Shown here: positions 15,001-19,062 of the stretch, one piece after another
How the letters are laid out: each line of letters begins with the position of its first letter
Numbering within the stretch: the stretch's first letter is position 1
From: Spartinivicinus marinus
GTDB lineage: Bacteria; Pseudomonadota; Gammaproteobacteria; Pseudomonadales; Zooshikellaceae
DNA length: 64,000 bases
Direction of reading: 5' to 3'
Assembly: GCF_026309355.1 (NCBI RefSeq)
Contig: NZ_JAPJZK010000001.1
Span: 4,174,501-4,238,500, forward strand
The notes under the pieces: generated by a model
Seen by the model: only the letters and a program-made list of their open reading frames with translations
Database searches by the model: none
Told to the model about the DNA's origin: nothing
Translations under genes and position numbers: made by a program

Positions 15001-16367
15001 ATGGCTCTGATAAGACGGTAGTTGATGAACTACAAGCAAGCTCTTTTAATAAAGATAGTGACTATGATGGTATGCCTGATACATGGGAAGTAGCTAATGG
15101 TTTAAAACCAAATGAGCAAGATGCTAATGAAGATTTTAATGAGAATGGCATAACAAACTTGAATGAATATTTGCAAAGTATAGGGACAACAGTAGCAACA
15201 GTTATTAACTTTGATTCAAAAGATTACTCAAAGTTCTATATGAAGCAGTCTGGATTTGGTCATTGGAAAATTGAAACTTCTAATACTATTGGTGGAAAAA
15301 AACTTCAAGCAACAGGTGTTGGGCAGCAGGAAGATTCAAAAATTAAATTAACTTTCAACTCAACAGTTGGTGGACAAATTCAGTTGAGTTTAACGAAAAG
15401 CTTAGGAATATCTTTTGTGGTATTGGTTGATAATAAGCCAGTAGGTTATTGGGGAAATACAGAATTATTAAGTCAACAATTACTAAACTACTATGTTGGT
15501 TCAGGAAAGCATACGCTTGAGTTGCAAGCTATTTCTTGGCGAAAGGGAGCATATGTTGAATTAGATAATTTAATTATACCGGCTAAATTTGATTCTGATA
15601 ATGATGGTATATCTGATAGCTGGGAATATGAGTACTTTGATTCATTAAATATAGACTTTTTAGAGTATGATAATGAATTAGATAGTGATAATGATGGCTT
15701 AACAGATATTGAGGAAGGGAAAGGGCACACTGATCCATTTGGGAGCAAGGTTAATACGGGATACTTACTGTCAATAGTTGCTGCGAATATAAATCGTCAT
15801 TTATCTGAGGCTGATGCGAATAATACATCACATCCTGAGTGGAATAATAATTTTCAACAAACAAAAGATATAGGTATTTTTTATTATCATTATAGTGCAA
15901 GTGAGAAAATTGAAACCCCGTTTTATGCTGGTGTTATTGATGTATTTAACTTAAATTGGAGGCTAGAATTAAAGAGTAACAATAGTACTTATTGGGGGGA
16001 TAAGGCCAATGTTGACATGGAATTTCAGAATGATTTAGGTGAGACTTTAGCAGCTATTAGATTAATGAGGGATGGTGAGTTTAGACATGGATTATGGTAT
16101 GGCACTAACTTAGGAAACCTAGAAAAAGCTAATCAAGAAGGAAAGTATCCAAGAACTAATGGTATATTATCTTTTTCTAATGGGCAGCTTAGTTTTAATA
16201 GCTTGTCAGGTGAGCATAGAAACTTAGATTTTAATTTACAGGTTGACTTGTCGTCAGCCACAAAGATTAAAATCTCTAACATGTCTGCCAAGTCTACATA
16301 TAACCAAGCAAATGGTGGTGTTGCCTATACTACCTTAAAAATACTAAATGATGAAACAGAACTTTAA
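1..16367 (+). CDS. Giant Ig/beta-propeller/TSP3 surface protein (5' partial)
   Basis: The frame is open from the first in-frame codon (base 3), so the start lies upstream; at least 5,454 residues are visible. Order by base position: Ig-like segments (about 120-450, 2150-2750, 4850-6120), two propeller-like stretches of short W/Y-rich blades (700-1650 and 2800-4500), Big_1-like Ig domains (6120-7150), an SbsA-like Ig segment (7180-7450), a TSP3/EF-like calcium motif (7830-7935), a beta-sandwich with the YSAHSG motif (8370-8880), an Ig domain (8905-9180), then about seven modules each made of a jelly-roll-like domain (DFE..GGYFWKY) plus acidic DxDxDG TSP3 repeats (9187-15740). The last domain type occurs twice (14360-15010 and 15745-16364). 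It is probably a calcium-stabilised cell-surface adhesin or matrix protein. I see no RTX or type I C-terminal signal. No catalytic motif was recognised, and the export route is unknown because the N-terminus is missing. Confidence 0.9.
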   Translation, partial: GGIESINIKVRAFDPNGNESDPAANGRSEITIHLYDPEQGAPQLKILSPTDGAVFHEKQPVTFEVLMRNVLEATLYLDIAGQADHLDNPTPIKLTRSAEDKEQVFVTTTIPAIEKDVVVLARVEAGTALKARAHLNVKKDKGIDEALTINSQPATHILSGTELSVQAAVEPEMVDYSRQSKLAVKSDQAALVEAELKQGIQFWETPTNVANLTLEALLKDLSGHSKTASNTLLVVPYFNGDKLPVYQTTDATWQIEHPAYALGFNNSNAALIWVENQRGGGFNIRNVEQQLVTSEQGKVKFLGFNGQQLITQVLKGGDDHLVVYQAQAGQWQSVLEQKIYGDLVGVNGQAVYLQYGQTLSAVVLTANQHNQLQAVPAAGISVAEPIRAVQLDQGQLYALTASGLYQFGLTVADGFLQLNQQLFLALADQQGLAVSGNRLATWVTNQAGTKVQQFAISDQGELIQAIDQTINLPNTINQAHWDNQWLWLATEQDNQPLWKAYQQANQVADYHANELLFTPTALFEVTSQAILQRAVQTSTSLPQPKVTTKTTATGWQLDVSAAPLQPETSQPDLKLWLTDQQGKLLIAARNGQQLLLPYSQKNDSVNLHWQSRAGSGQMAVNLPAVNNFIANTSWQPANGQSLTSAGLVPVTALLGNDNKVSQASLADKQAMALVANAATGWWQLPATVEPTNLVVELNSQPTTLNWNLIKSSDSSANTRLQVLQPQHNSQLKEGDEVTVEYHVATTHPDTNENINFHYAVVGLYDFNDQLIFRRIVKSAKGKLSFKLPSLRGEQENYQLKVDAYAGAHYQYDQVVVGLRLSPKYTLPVPQLVGLPLSIMAGADLNISLENSLPVGAYGQLVLKDEQGNVLAAGEKSIRYAIPDLSYINQTLELTAEITDDFGNKETVVRKIKVVRPFILEKTNNLLAHDLLLPDVGYSWYVQGRELYTTTDGKVTQLDRDFTQLQRLGDRLIGLDPNYGLLFIDPAEDYLEVGRHPLAGLKGFVQNGRELIAWSDEQAYRYQIRGNALENLQTVNLNNLNENNQSLLIQAVEWNNQFYLLTQNGLYPWDSASPVASIKEAKWAKVHNSGVWVMTEQNTLHRIAKVRQVQSLALPGSADQALSVGNYLLLVNQAAQQLYVVDTHIADQPQLIGQFTVPELQGNQVSFAQGNLYLGGHTGAVYKVQFNDNNWQTVLAAQPNKGLVTDLSLHNGRLHVAAAGYGAYQRYFHNGNWQLENYLSTYTNEVNHILADGDNRYLALKKTKQLIKVTGQGLTMRTEQLLTGVEVERMVLTSDYIVASSGTRLFYVNRHTHENHMVDLTKQDATAGEVITGLTNLQNIVYVTTQQGRIFRVDVGSQWPIETHQIKIEPAYTGAAAAIALVGAGFEKLYFVNGLQTITVLDVNTLKTKNSKLPQLSEGSAGQITAIHVNQGVLWVGYVDDAGEVLISAYSLAKQQWLEGLTKPVSELTETRASAKVTAIAVEGNWLAIGLGGEGVVLTQYPMALVHAATQLAEPKQWNIVVQGDQLSFALENNQAVKTVQYVLSIIDHYELEVGSNRVTTEESIIGASQQAPFTAGVVVPAQLRNGQPFFIRSRIETFTGEVIEGAERGVMLQGEELPQNEFDVELFIDSTSYLPKPFKIEALVNNSTFPVQQVEYYISEGKTADGAYQMIGKHYGPEYVIYRNYEQERNGHYIKVRAIDIYGNVAESAAKPITRQYDSKDPILSLRIEGESVYNNKVIEGHPFEVLGSYSDEQSGIDVAFLYRNDELVKAEVGGNQIHFTETTPVKGQQLKYKLVVKDYSGNTNSTDLSYTVIEDTQPKLTGLVINGQSLALDQLSTVKASVRERSSFEVSVAANDDVALDHAEVVWNGFSQTKDFYKNTSGSVYFTVNDLRDARVAETGEQTTLTVKLYDNAGQVRLHQVPVKLVRDQAPDIEKLKVKPPVAGIYGNNAAIELSNLDKIDDGGKKQLLLQIYQVMSNGELVLLEETSQKGWRNYLNVALKLPTTDVFPDDNYRFKVKVIDSLGQDAESETFTIPLTQKPNTISFIKSDDAAINPAKVKVGDTAIYQVKVLDSAAKPVANQQIQWLLVDDENRDDPKPIVTSATDTTGVAQLTFDTVREAKKYFIQAKLTEYSYIGGVSTPVTIIPGKVASIDLDYPQQVVAGSGFTMRFAAYDAASNEVTLEESVPLTLKLPEGFHFGFSNNLNVVNDGNRESAQILVKQGIEVEIEAATKADRTPYEFDISKNTLSLSIKGQKLSGHKKPTIKVIPGKLTKFVLNQTLMDNPPLGRVDILEAGEKVSLTIGVQDAFGNTVSEGNQNRSVDIPVKLTLIEGGNNDLVELPDSLVIINGVKTASFELASNKPALIKFEVKGIVEGKEITQLFTIEFVKYLPAVKNTKFEPVNDLHITPVYLEFTEELAHYSFEPSRLALVDKNTSQRLAGKWTFMTNQLKFDPVYRLAVGQTYEFDTAKSWLKGKAENDGVLPQLVAVNAPDLYISHKEGGFIKEENGQSYRYVLENSEITILTESISQSIQNAKAEWFALAEEQISLGGTRNIQLVVPSVNTLVNESSSLKPYYSSLLSVSAEHGHNSEPLKVANTLSYRVLPINGDYDNDGLTNGFEFAIDGLNPLLSDSNGNGIPDDKDGLVHKQHVIDIAEHKTTDGNSADDPGTSYIFSLEELNRVISNNVEEGVTLSEIKIITLPNNGNLYVFGERITQASAVSGVVIAASDINQFSFVADNNASGYQYTSFSLQLADEVGNLTYITVVVNITPKADVPYLAWSTQLMTDNSVVLASDFEELAITSNNNDENHVSSIEEWLTDDNSKIEVRGWGYSAHSGINFIELNEDPANNHPDAFNVYREVETRGGVSYQLTFFYSPRPGYGSDVTKIELWWAGQLIDTIAADGTGLSETKWQQYSYTLPGIEGKARLEFKAAGIPVENGRGGFIDTVKMTELMNNAGDNTIKLPTLNAALIDQDGSEDLAVSLTGLPENAVMSDGVNSVTAFEGGIYNISDWSLKHLMIIPPAENPVDKIEIIATAISTEYTGDKSSTRKRFSIPLVVQPVIDFETEVLGGYFWKYEGTKQWQRKERMGRLGSSAWEATGINSGEFMSVKTVVNSKGGFGSFDLATNTTTGNTLTFSIDGKVIGTWDGKTDYKNIRYTLSAGKHELKWTYTAKNAQNTSEEGIWLDNLIIPASPDQDQDGVVDGWEYEYFNNLSTDFSIYDPELDQDDDQLTDLEEARALTNPSDADTDKDGLPDGWEVQYQLNPLANDATEDKDGDKQNNREEFLAGTDPTDETSVNAKILVDFENETLGGYFWKYQGQSYWHRSEHNSYEGQFAFRSGDINDSQSSEVSTVVYSDGGKISFYRSVGSEKCCDSLKFFINGEEKGSWAGDVEYEKVEFELAEGVRKLTWKYVKDNSQSHNSDTAWIDNLVIPASNDTDYDGVADGWEYTYFDNLDTDFKQYDSSKDSDDDGLTDIEEAKAHTNPHNKDTDYDGLPDSWELSYGTHPLRNDGAEDKDNDGRNNFSAYVLSQQDYPANADRDGDGLPDIWEARHGSNPINEDRNGDADKDGINNFSEYVLSVENYSTEADWDSDDMPDIWEANHGSNPVSSDVSEDADNDGITNYAEYVLSKDNHPADADWDGDDMPDIWEAQHGSNPVSDDEGGDADNDGVTNYAEYVLSKENHPADADRDGDGMPDIWEAQHGSNPVNNDVNADVDDDGVNNFSEYVLSIENYSADLDYDKDGMPDIWEVHNKANPVVSDGNEDGDNDQLNNLSEYVLSNENYSEKLDWDKDGMPDIWEVANKLNPVKDDAKQDPDADGATNIEEYVAKTDPNNQGSVHKLLVDFEDTRNFGGYFWEYAGESYWSRTSSKVYEGKYALESGKITHNQFTEITTTVNSKGGYISFYQSVSSESKYDFLQFIVDGDVRGSWAGNHGYSKVRYKLSPGKRKLTWKYYKDGTVDNGSDKAWIDNIIIPAYQDSDNDAVLDGWEYKYFGSLDTDFRSYDITLDSDEDGLLDIDEAKIHHTNPFELDTDKDGMSDSWELENNTNPRKIDAAADVDGDELNNLSEYILSQANYPADLDWDKDGMPDIWEVSNRFNPADNSDADANADGDEATNVEEYISGTDPHDETSFLKLLVEFEQVKQFGNYFWLYEGPKLWQRSSSKPFKGSYSLRSGAIDNNQFTKVNTSINSKGGMVSFYLATSSESDHDKLEFYIDGETKGVWSGDNEYKKVSFELPPGRHTLSWSYSKNNSSSSGDDAVWIDNLIIPALPDSDNDGVADGWEYKYFNESLDTNFSEYSSELDSDKDGLTDLDEAKAHTNPHNTDTDNDGMGDSWEVKHGSDPLLADKDADANSNGISNWEEFINSANTLIDFEESTIGGFFWKYQGDQPWKRTTETCVKSGSYSWRSGEIDHNQTSKVSTIVNSIGGTLRFERSVYADSNDKFRFYIGDNLIEEWSGAVRISPVEYELPSGRHKLTWEYTKDSSGVSGTDLACIDKLQIPAIPDSDNDGVIDGWEYEYFDSLEINFAEYDTSLDSDEDGLTDLEEARLQTDPHHQDTDHDAMPDKWEIEHGSNPKVQDRNIDVDNNEVSNIDEYLRSVSEDAKLLDFNSNNYAGFFTQQSGSGNWEIQPSSVVNGKVLRVVNTELHKTSKLGFSFNSGFGGKIQLNLTKSVGGAVTILVDNEPVSNWSAEDVFAQKLLTYLVEPGKHSVTIEFVPEQMESFIELDNVILPAEPDSDKDGVVDSWEYEYFKSLDTNFTNYNSELDSDDDGITDLEEAKANSNPFGKVINSGYLLSIVAANKNKHKIEADVNNTEHPDWNKNFQQTKDIGIFHYHFSNSEKVYTPTYSGIINDFNINWKLELESRNATYWEDKADVDLEFQNNEGETVAAIRILHYDSFKHHIWYGPNLSKLQKAPQKIGKTNGPYALLTNGVLSFTENSLSFNSYPSREVNEHLNSDFKLKSDMKSVTRIKVSNMSAISTYNQASGGVAYTTLKIISNGSDKTVVDELQASSFNKDSDYDGMPDTWEVANGLKPNEQDANEDFNENGITNLNEYLQSIGTTVATVINFDSKDYSKFYMKQSGFGHWKIETSNTIGGKKLQATGVGQQEDSKIKLTFNSTVGGQIQLSLTKSLGISFVVLVDNKPVGYWGNTELLSQQLLNYYVGSGKHTLELQAISWRKGAYVELDNLIIPAKFDSDNDGISDSWEYEYFDSLNIDFLEYDNELDSDNDGLTDIEEGKGHTDPFGSKVNTGYLLSIVAANINRHLSEADANNTSHPEWNNNFQQTKDIGIFYYHYSASEKIETPFYAGVIDVFNLNWRLELKSNNSTYWGDKANVDMEFQNDLGETLAAIRLMRDGEFRHGLWYGTNLGNLEKANQEGKYPRTNGILSFSNGQLSFNSLSGEHRNLDFNLQVDLSSATKIKISNMSAKSTYNQANGGVAYTTLKILNDETEL
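10602..11501 (+). repeat. 150-bp in-frame tandem repeat (six TSP3-like units)
   Basis: Six consecutive units of exactly 50 codons start at 10602, 10752, 10902, 11052, 11202 and 11352. Each encodes DxDxDxMPDIWE, a SNP/ANP turn, a second acidic DxDxDG loop and an EYVLS helix. Units 2-4 are the most alike and units 5-6 drift (HGSNP becomes NKANP/NKLNP). The acidic loops are of the thrombospondin type 3 calcium-binding kind. The fixed period suggests growth by unequal recombination of single units. Confidence 0.9.
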
Positions 16368-16446
16368 AAAGTGAGTTACGAGCGCATTAGTATACAAAAA
16401 ATCGATAAACAATTCACAGGATGTAGTTTACAATGGTCTCTATTTG

Positions 16447-16464
16447 AGCTGTATCTACAGCTCA
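16447..16464. other. Short perfect hairpin in a 148-bp intergenic gap
   Basis: GAGCTGTA and TACAGCTC form an 8-bp perfect stem with a two-base loop between the giant gene and the next PPIase gene. No T-run follows, so it is a weak terminator candidate at best. It could be an attenuator or mRNA-end structure. Confidence 0.4.
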
Positions 16465-16515
16465 CTCGTTGTATAGCTGTTTAAAAAATAGCTTATTGGG
16501 GAGTCGTTTAGTTCA

Positions 16516-17340
16516 ATGAAAGTAGTAGTCGTTGGTTTAGTGTCAGCCAGTTTATTATTAGCTGGCTGCCAGGAAAAAAAACAAGTTGTTGCCAAAGTAG
16601 CCGATGAAAATATCAGCAAAACTCAGTTTGAAGCTTATTTAAAGCATAAACATATCCCAACAACAGCAGAAAAGCGTGTTGAGGCTGCTTTAGATCAGTA
16701 TCTGGAGCGTGAGGCTCTGGCGAAGGCTATTGAAGATAGTCAGTTTTTAGATAATGAGTTGACTGCGGCTGAATTAAACGAATTCCGTAAGCAAATGTTG
16801 ATCAGCCGTTATTTTGAAAAATACCTTAATCAAACTGTAAGTGAAGATGCATTGCGTAATTATTACGCAGGTAACCCTGATCAATTTCAGAGCAAACGGG
16901 TGAATGTTGCTCATATTTTATTAAGGGTTCGCCCGAAAATGAGTGAACAGGAAATTGGTGTAGTAAAAACCAAAGCTTATGAAGCATATAGCAAGTTAAG
17001 GGCAAATGAAAACTTTGAGGAACTGGCTAAAAACTATTCAGAAGATCGGCTATCTGCTGAAAAAAATGGTGAGCTAGGCTGGATAAAAGAAGGAACTATT
17101 GATAGTGAATTTTCTAAGGTGGCTTTTAGTTTAAAAGAAGGTGAATTTTCCAAACCTATTCGTACTCCCTTTGGTTTTCACATTATAAAGCAGTTGCAAG
17201 CTCCCCAAGTTGTTAAGCAACCTTTTGAAGCAGTAAAAGGGGATATCCGTTATCAATTACGGGCACAAGCTAAACAAGCAGAGTATGAAAAACTGTTAAA
17301 ACAAGTGAAAGTTGAAAAAATAGCCAGTAGCAAGGGTTGA
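16516..17340 (+). CDS. PpiC/SurA-type peptidyl-prolyl cis-trans isomerase lipoprotein
   Basis: A 274-residue protein with a lipoprotein signal (LLLAGC, Cys18), a SurA-N-like helical region (about 25-125) and one complete parvulin domain (about 129-228). The domain shows the expected VNVAHILL strand (His133), the GELGWIKEG loop and the PFGFHIIK end (His222). It should be a lipid-anchored, probably periplasmic, foldase. A GGGGAGT Shine-Dalgarno sequence precedes the ATG. Size and layout match EpsD/PrsA-like lipoprotein PPIases. Its place directly downstream of a giant exported protein suggests it helps fold large Ig-like substrates, but that is inference. Confidence 0.88.
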   Translation: MKVVVVGLVSASLLLAGCQEKKQVVAKVADENISKTQFEAYLKHKHIPTTAEKRVEAALDQYLEREALAKAIEDSQFLDNELTAAELNEFRKQMLISRYFEKYLNQTVSEDALRNYYAGNPDQFQSKRVNVAHILLRVRPKMSEQEIGVVKTKAYEAYSKLRANENFEELAKNYSEDRLSAEKNGELGWIKEGTIDSEFSKVAFSLKEGEFSKPIRTPFGFHIIKQLQAPQVVKQPFEAVKGDIRYQLRAQAKQAEYEKLLKQVKVEKIASSKG

Positions 17341-17713
17341 TTTGAGTATTTGATAAGGGCTTTATAATCCTTTCCTTATGTGAGGGTGTGGCAGAGGTAC
17401 TTAAAGCAAAATCCCTTCTCCCCTGTGGGGGAGAAGGTTAGGATGAGGGGGCCCGCGTAGCGGTTACTTTAAGGTAATGATACCCTCATCCCGTTCCAGC
17501 TAGCGCTCTTATAAAAATTAAGGACGCTATCGCTCGCTATGCAGTAGCTAGTGAGCCCCTTTCCCAGAAGGAGAGGGAGCTAAAAATGACTTTTGCGACA
17601 GTCCCCAAGGAAGAGGTTGGATTATGCCATTGTTCTAATTCTTCCTTTTGCAATACTTTCCGTGATGAAGAGGGGACATATTTATGAGCCGCTCGGACAC
17701 AGCAATATTAATA
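17341..17713. other. Intergenic DNA with composite inverted repeats
   Basis: No gene was found. A GC-richer palindromic block occupies about 17413-17590: CCTTCTCCCC/GGGGAGAAGG (17414-17437) is a 10-bp stem, GGATGAGGG (17441) pairs with CCCTCATCC (17483), and a G/A-rich AGAAGGAGAGGG stretch ends the block. It resembles the dispersed CTCTCCC-type repetitive elements of many proteobacteria. The rest is unremarkable until the MITE-like copy starting at 17714. Confidence 0.6.
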
Positions 17714-17841
17714 TATAGCCAAAGCGAATGGTTTTTAGGGGCGGCCGTCAAGCGATGAAGCCCCATGAGTTTATGTTTTTATAAATGATTGGGGTGAAGA
17801 GCGACGACAACAAACCCTAAAAATCATTCGAGAAGGGTATA
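17714..17841 (-). repeat. MITE-like element, subtype 1, copy a
   Basis: A 128-bp element with imperfect terminal inverted repeats: the left end has GCGAATGGTTTTTAGGGG followed by a GCGGCCGTC core, and the right end has CCCTAAAAATCATTCG then GGGTATA. It ends 19 bp before the following start codon and is inverted relative to copy b at 18759. The strand given is relative to copy c (31914), taken as +. Confidence 0.8.
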
Positions 17842-17860
17842 GTCTAGGTTATTCTACAAT

Positions 17861-18757
17861 ATGAAATATCTCATACCATTATTTTTCCCATTGTTACTAT
17901 TACTGACTGCATGTGAAAAACAGCAGGCAGATAACGATCCTGTTTCTCTAAATCAAAATGAACATCAACATCAATCTACAGAAGAAGTTAATACGGCTGA
18001 TGATGACCAAAAAATTGCCAAAGTAGGCGACTGGTTTATAACCCAACAAGAGTTGGATTTTGTCACTGAAAGAACCGTTGGTTCTAGTACGCTGGCAGTT
18101 ATGTATGATCAGATTGGTGTAAAGCTATTAGAAAGTTTAGTCGTATCTAAAGCGATGGCTCAGCAAGCATCTGCAGCACTTTCTGTTGATGAAAAAACAG
18201 CTTTAGAGCTAAAAGTAAAGGCCTATCGAGAAGAGTTGTTGGTACGTCAATATTTGGCTGATAATGCTAAAGTTGAACCTGTTACTGATCAAATGATTCA
18301 AGACTACTACCAAAAACACCCTGAAAAATTCGGTGGTATTACAAGAAAACGTTATCGCTTAATTAAAACTATTAATTTACCAGCTAACAAACTAACAGAG
18401 GCGTCTGAACTATTTAGTGAGATAAGTCAAAATAGTAATTGGCAAGAGGCTGTTGCAGAGTTAAAGAAGCAAAATATAATTGCGAGTATCCAAACTGCTG
18501 AAGTCAATCCTGCATTGATTAGTGATGGGATAAAAAAATTATTAGAGGGTACGGCACAAGGTCAGTTGTCACCAGTAACAGTAGTAAACGGTAATTTGTA
18601 TCGGCTGGAAGTAGTAGCTGAAATAAAAACACCAGCTAAAACATTGGTTGCCGTTAGTGATGAAATTAGAAAGATACTGGCACCATTGCAATTAAAGCAA
18701 GCAGTCAAGACAGCATCGGAAGAGGCTGTAAAAGATCTTAAAGTTGAATACTTATAG
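17861..18757 (+). CDS. SurA-N/PpiC-related lipoprotein (divergent foldase)
   Basis: A 298-residue lipoprotein (LLTAC, Cys18) with the same helical SurA-N-like plan as its neighbour at 16516: a KVGDWFITQQELDF opening, then YYQKHPEKF before the expected isomerase domain. The C-terminal part does not show the parvulin landmarks (no AHIL strand, GELGW loop or PFGFH end). It is therefore probably a chaperone-like paralogue without isomerase activity, in the EpsD/PpiC lineage. No clear Shine-Dalgarno sequence precedes the ATG; the upstream bases belong to repeat copy a. A second repeat copy begins two bases after the stop, so the gene is bracketed by inverted elements. Function is inferred from partial resemblance only. 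Confidence 0.75.
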   Translation: MKYLIPLFFPLLLLLTACEKQQADNDPVSLNQNEHQHQSTEEVNTADDDQKIAKVGDWFITQQELDFVTERTVGSSTLAVMYDQIGVKLLESLVVSKAMAQQASAALSVDEKTALELKVKAYREELLVRQYLADNAKVEPVTDQMIQDYYQKHPEKFGGITRKRYRLIKTINLPANKLTEASELFSEISQNSNWQEAVAELKKQNIIASIQTAEVNPALISDGIKKLLEGTAQGQLSPVTVVNGNLYRLEVVAEIKTPAKTLVAVSDEIRKILAPLQLKQAVKTASEEAVKDLKVEYL

Positions 18758-18758
18758 T

Positions 18759-18947
18759 TATACCCTTTGCGAATGATTTTTAGGGTTTGTTGTCGTCACT
18801 CATCACCCCAATCATTTATTTAAACATAAACTCATGGGGGCAAGTCTGAAACAGCAAGACTTGCGGTAGCTACTTTAATTTACATAAAAGAGCTACTGGA
18901 ACTCTTCGCTTGACGGCCGCCCCTAAAAGTCATTCGCTTTGGCTATA
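18759..18947 (+). repeat. MITE-like element, subtype 1, copy b
   Basis: A 189-bp copy from TATACCCTTTGCGAATG to CATTCGCTTTGGCTATA, with the GACGGCCGCCCC core. It contains about 60 extra bases (around 18840-18905) absent from copies a and c. It starts two bases after the preceding stop codon. The remaining 115 bp to the next gene hold no recognised feature. Confidence 0.8.
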
Positions 18948-19062
18948 TTTAATTTTTTTTTTCGGGATTTGCAGGGGCAGTAGGAAATAGTTTGTTTGGT
19001 TAACTATAGGTTGTACAAGTTATTTCTTGCTGGCTTATGTGGTAAAGAAAAGGCAGTAATCA

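Noticed and set aside
1-16367. Giant protein as a type I-secreted RTX adhesin
   Set aside because: No GGxGxDxxx nonapeptide repeats and no VC_A0849-type C-terminal target; the end is a duplicated unknown domain.
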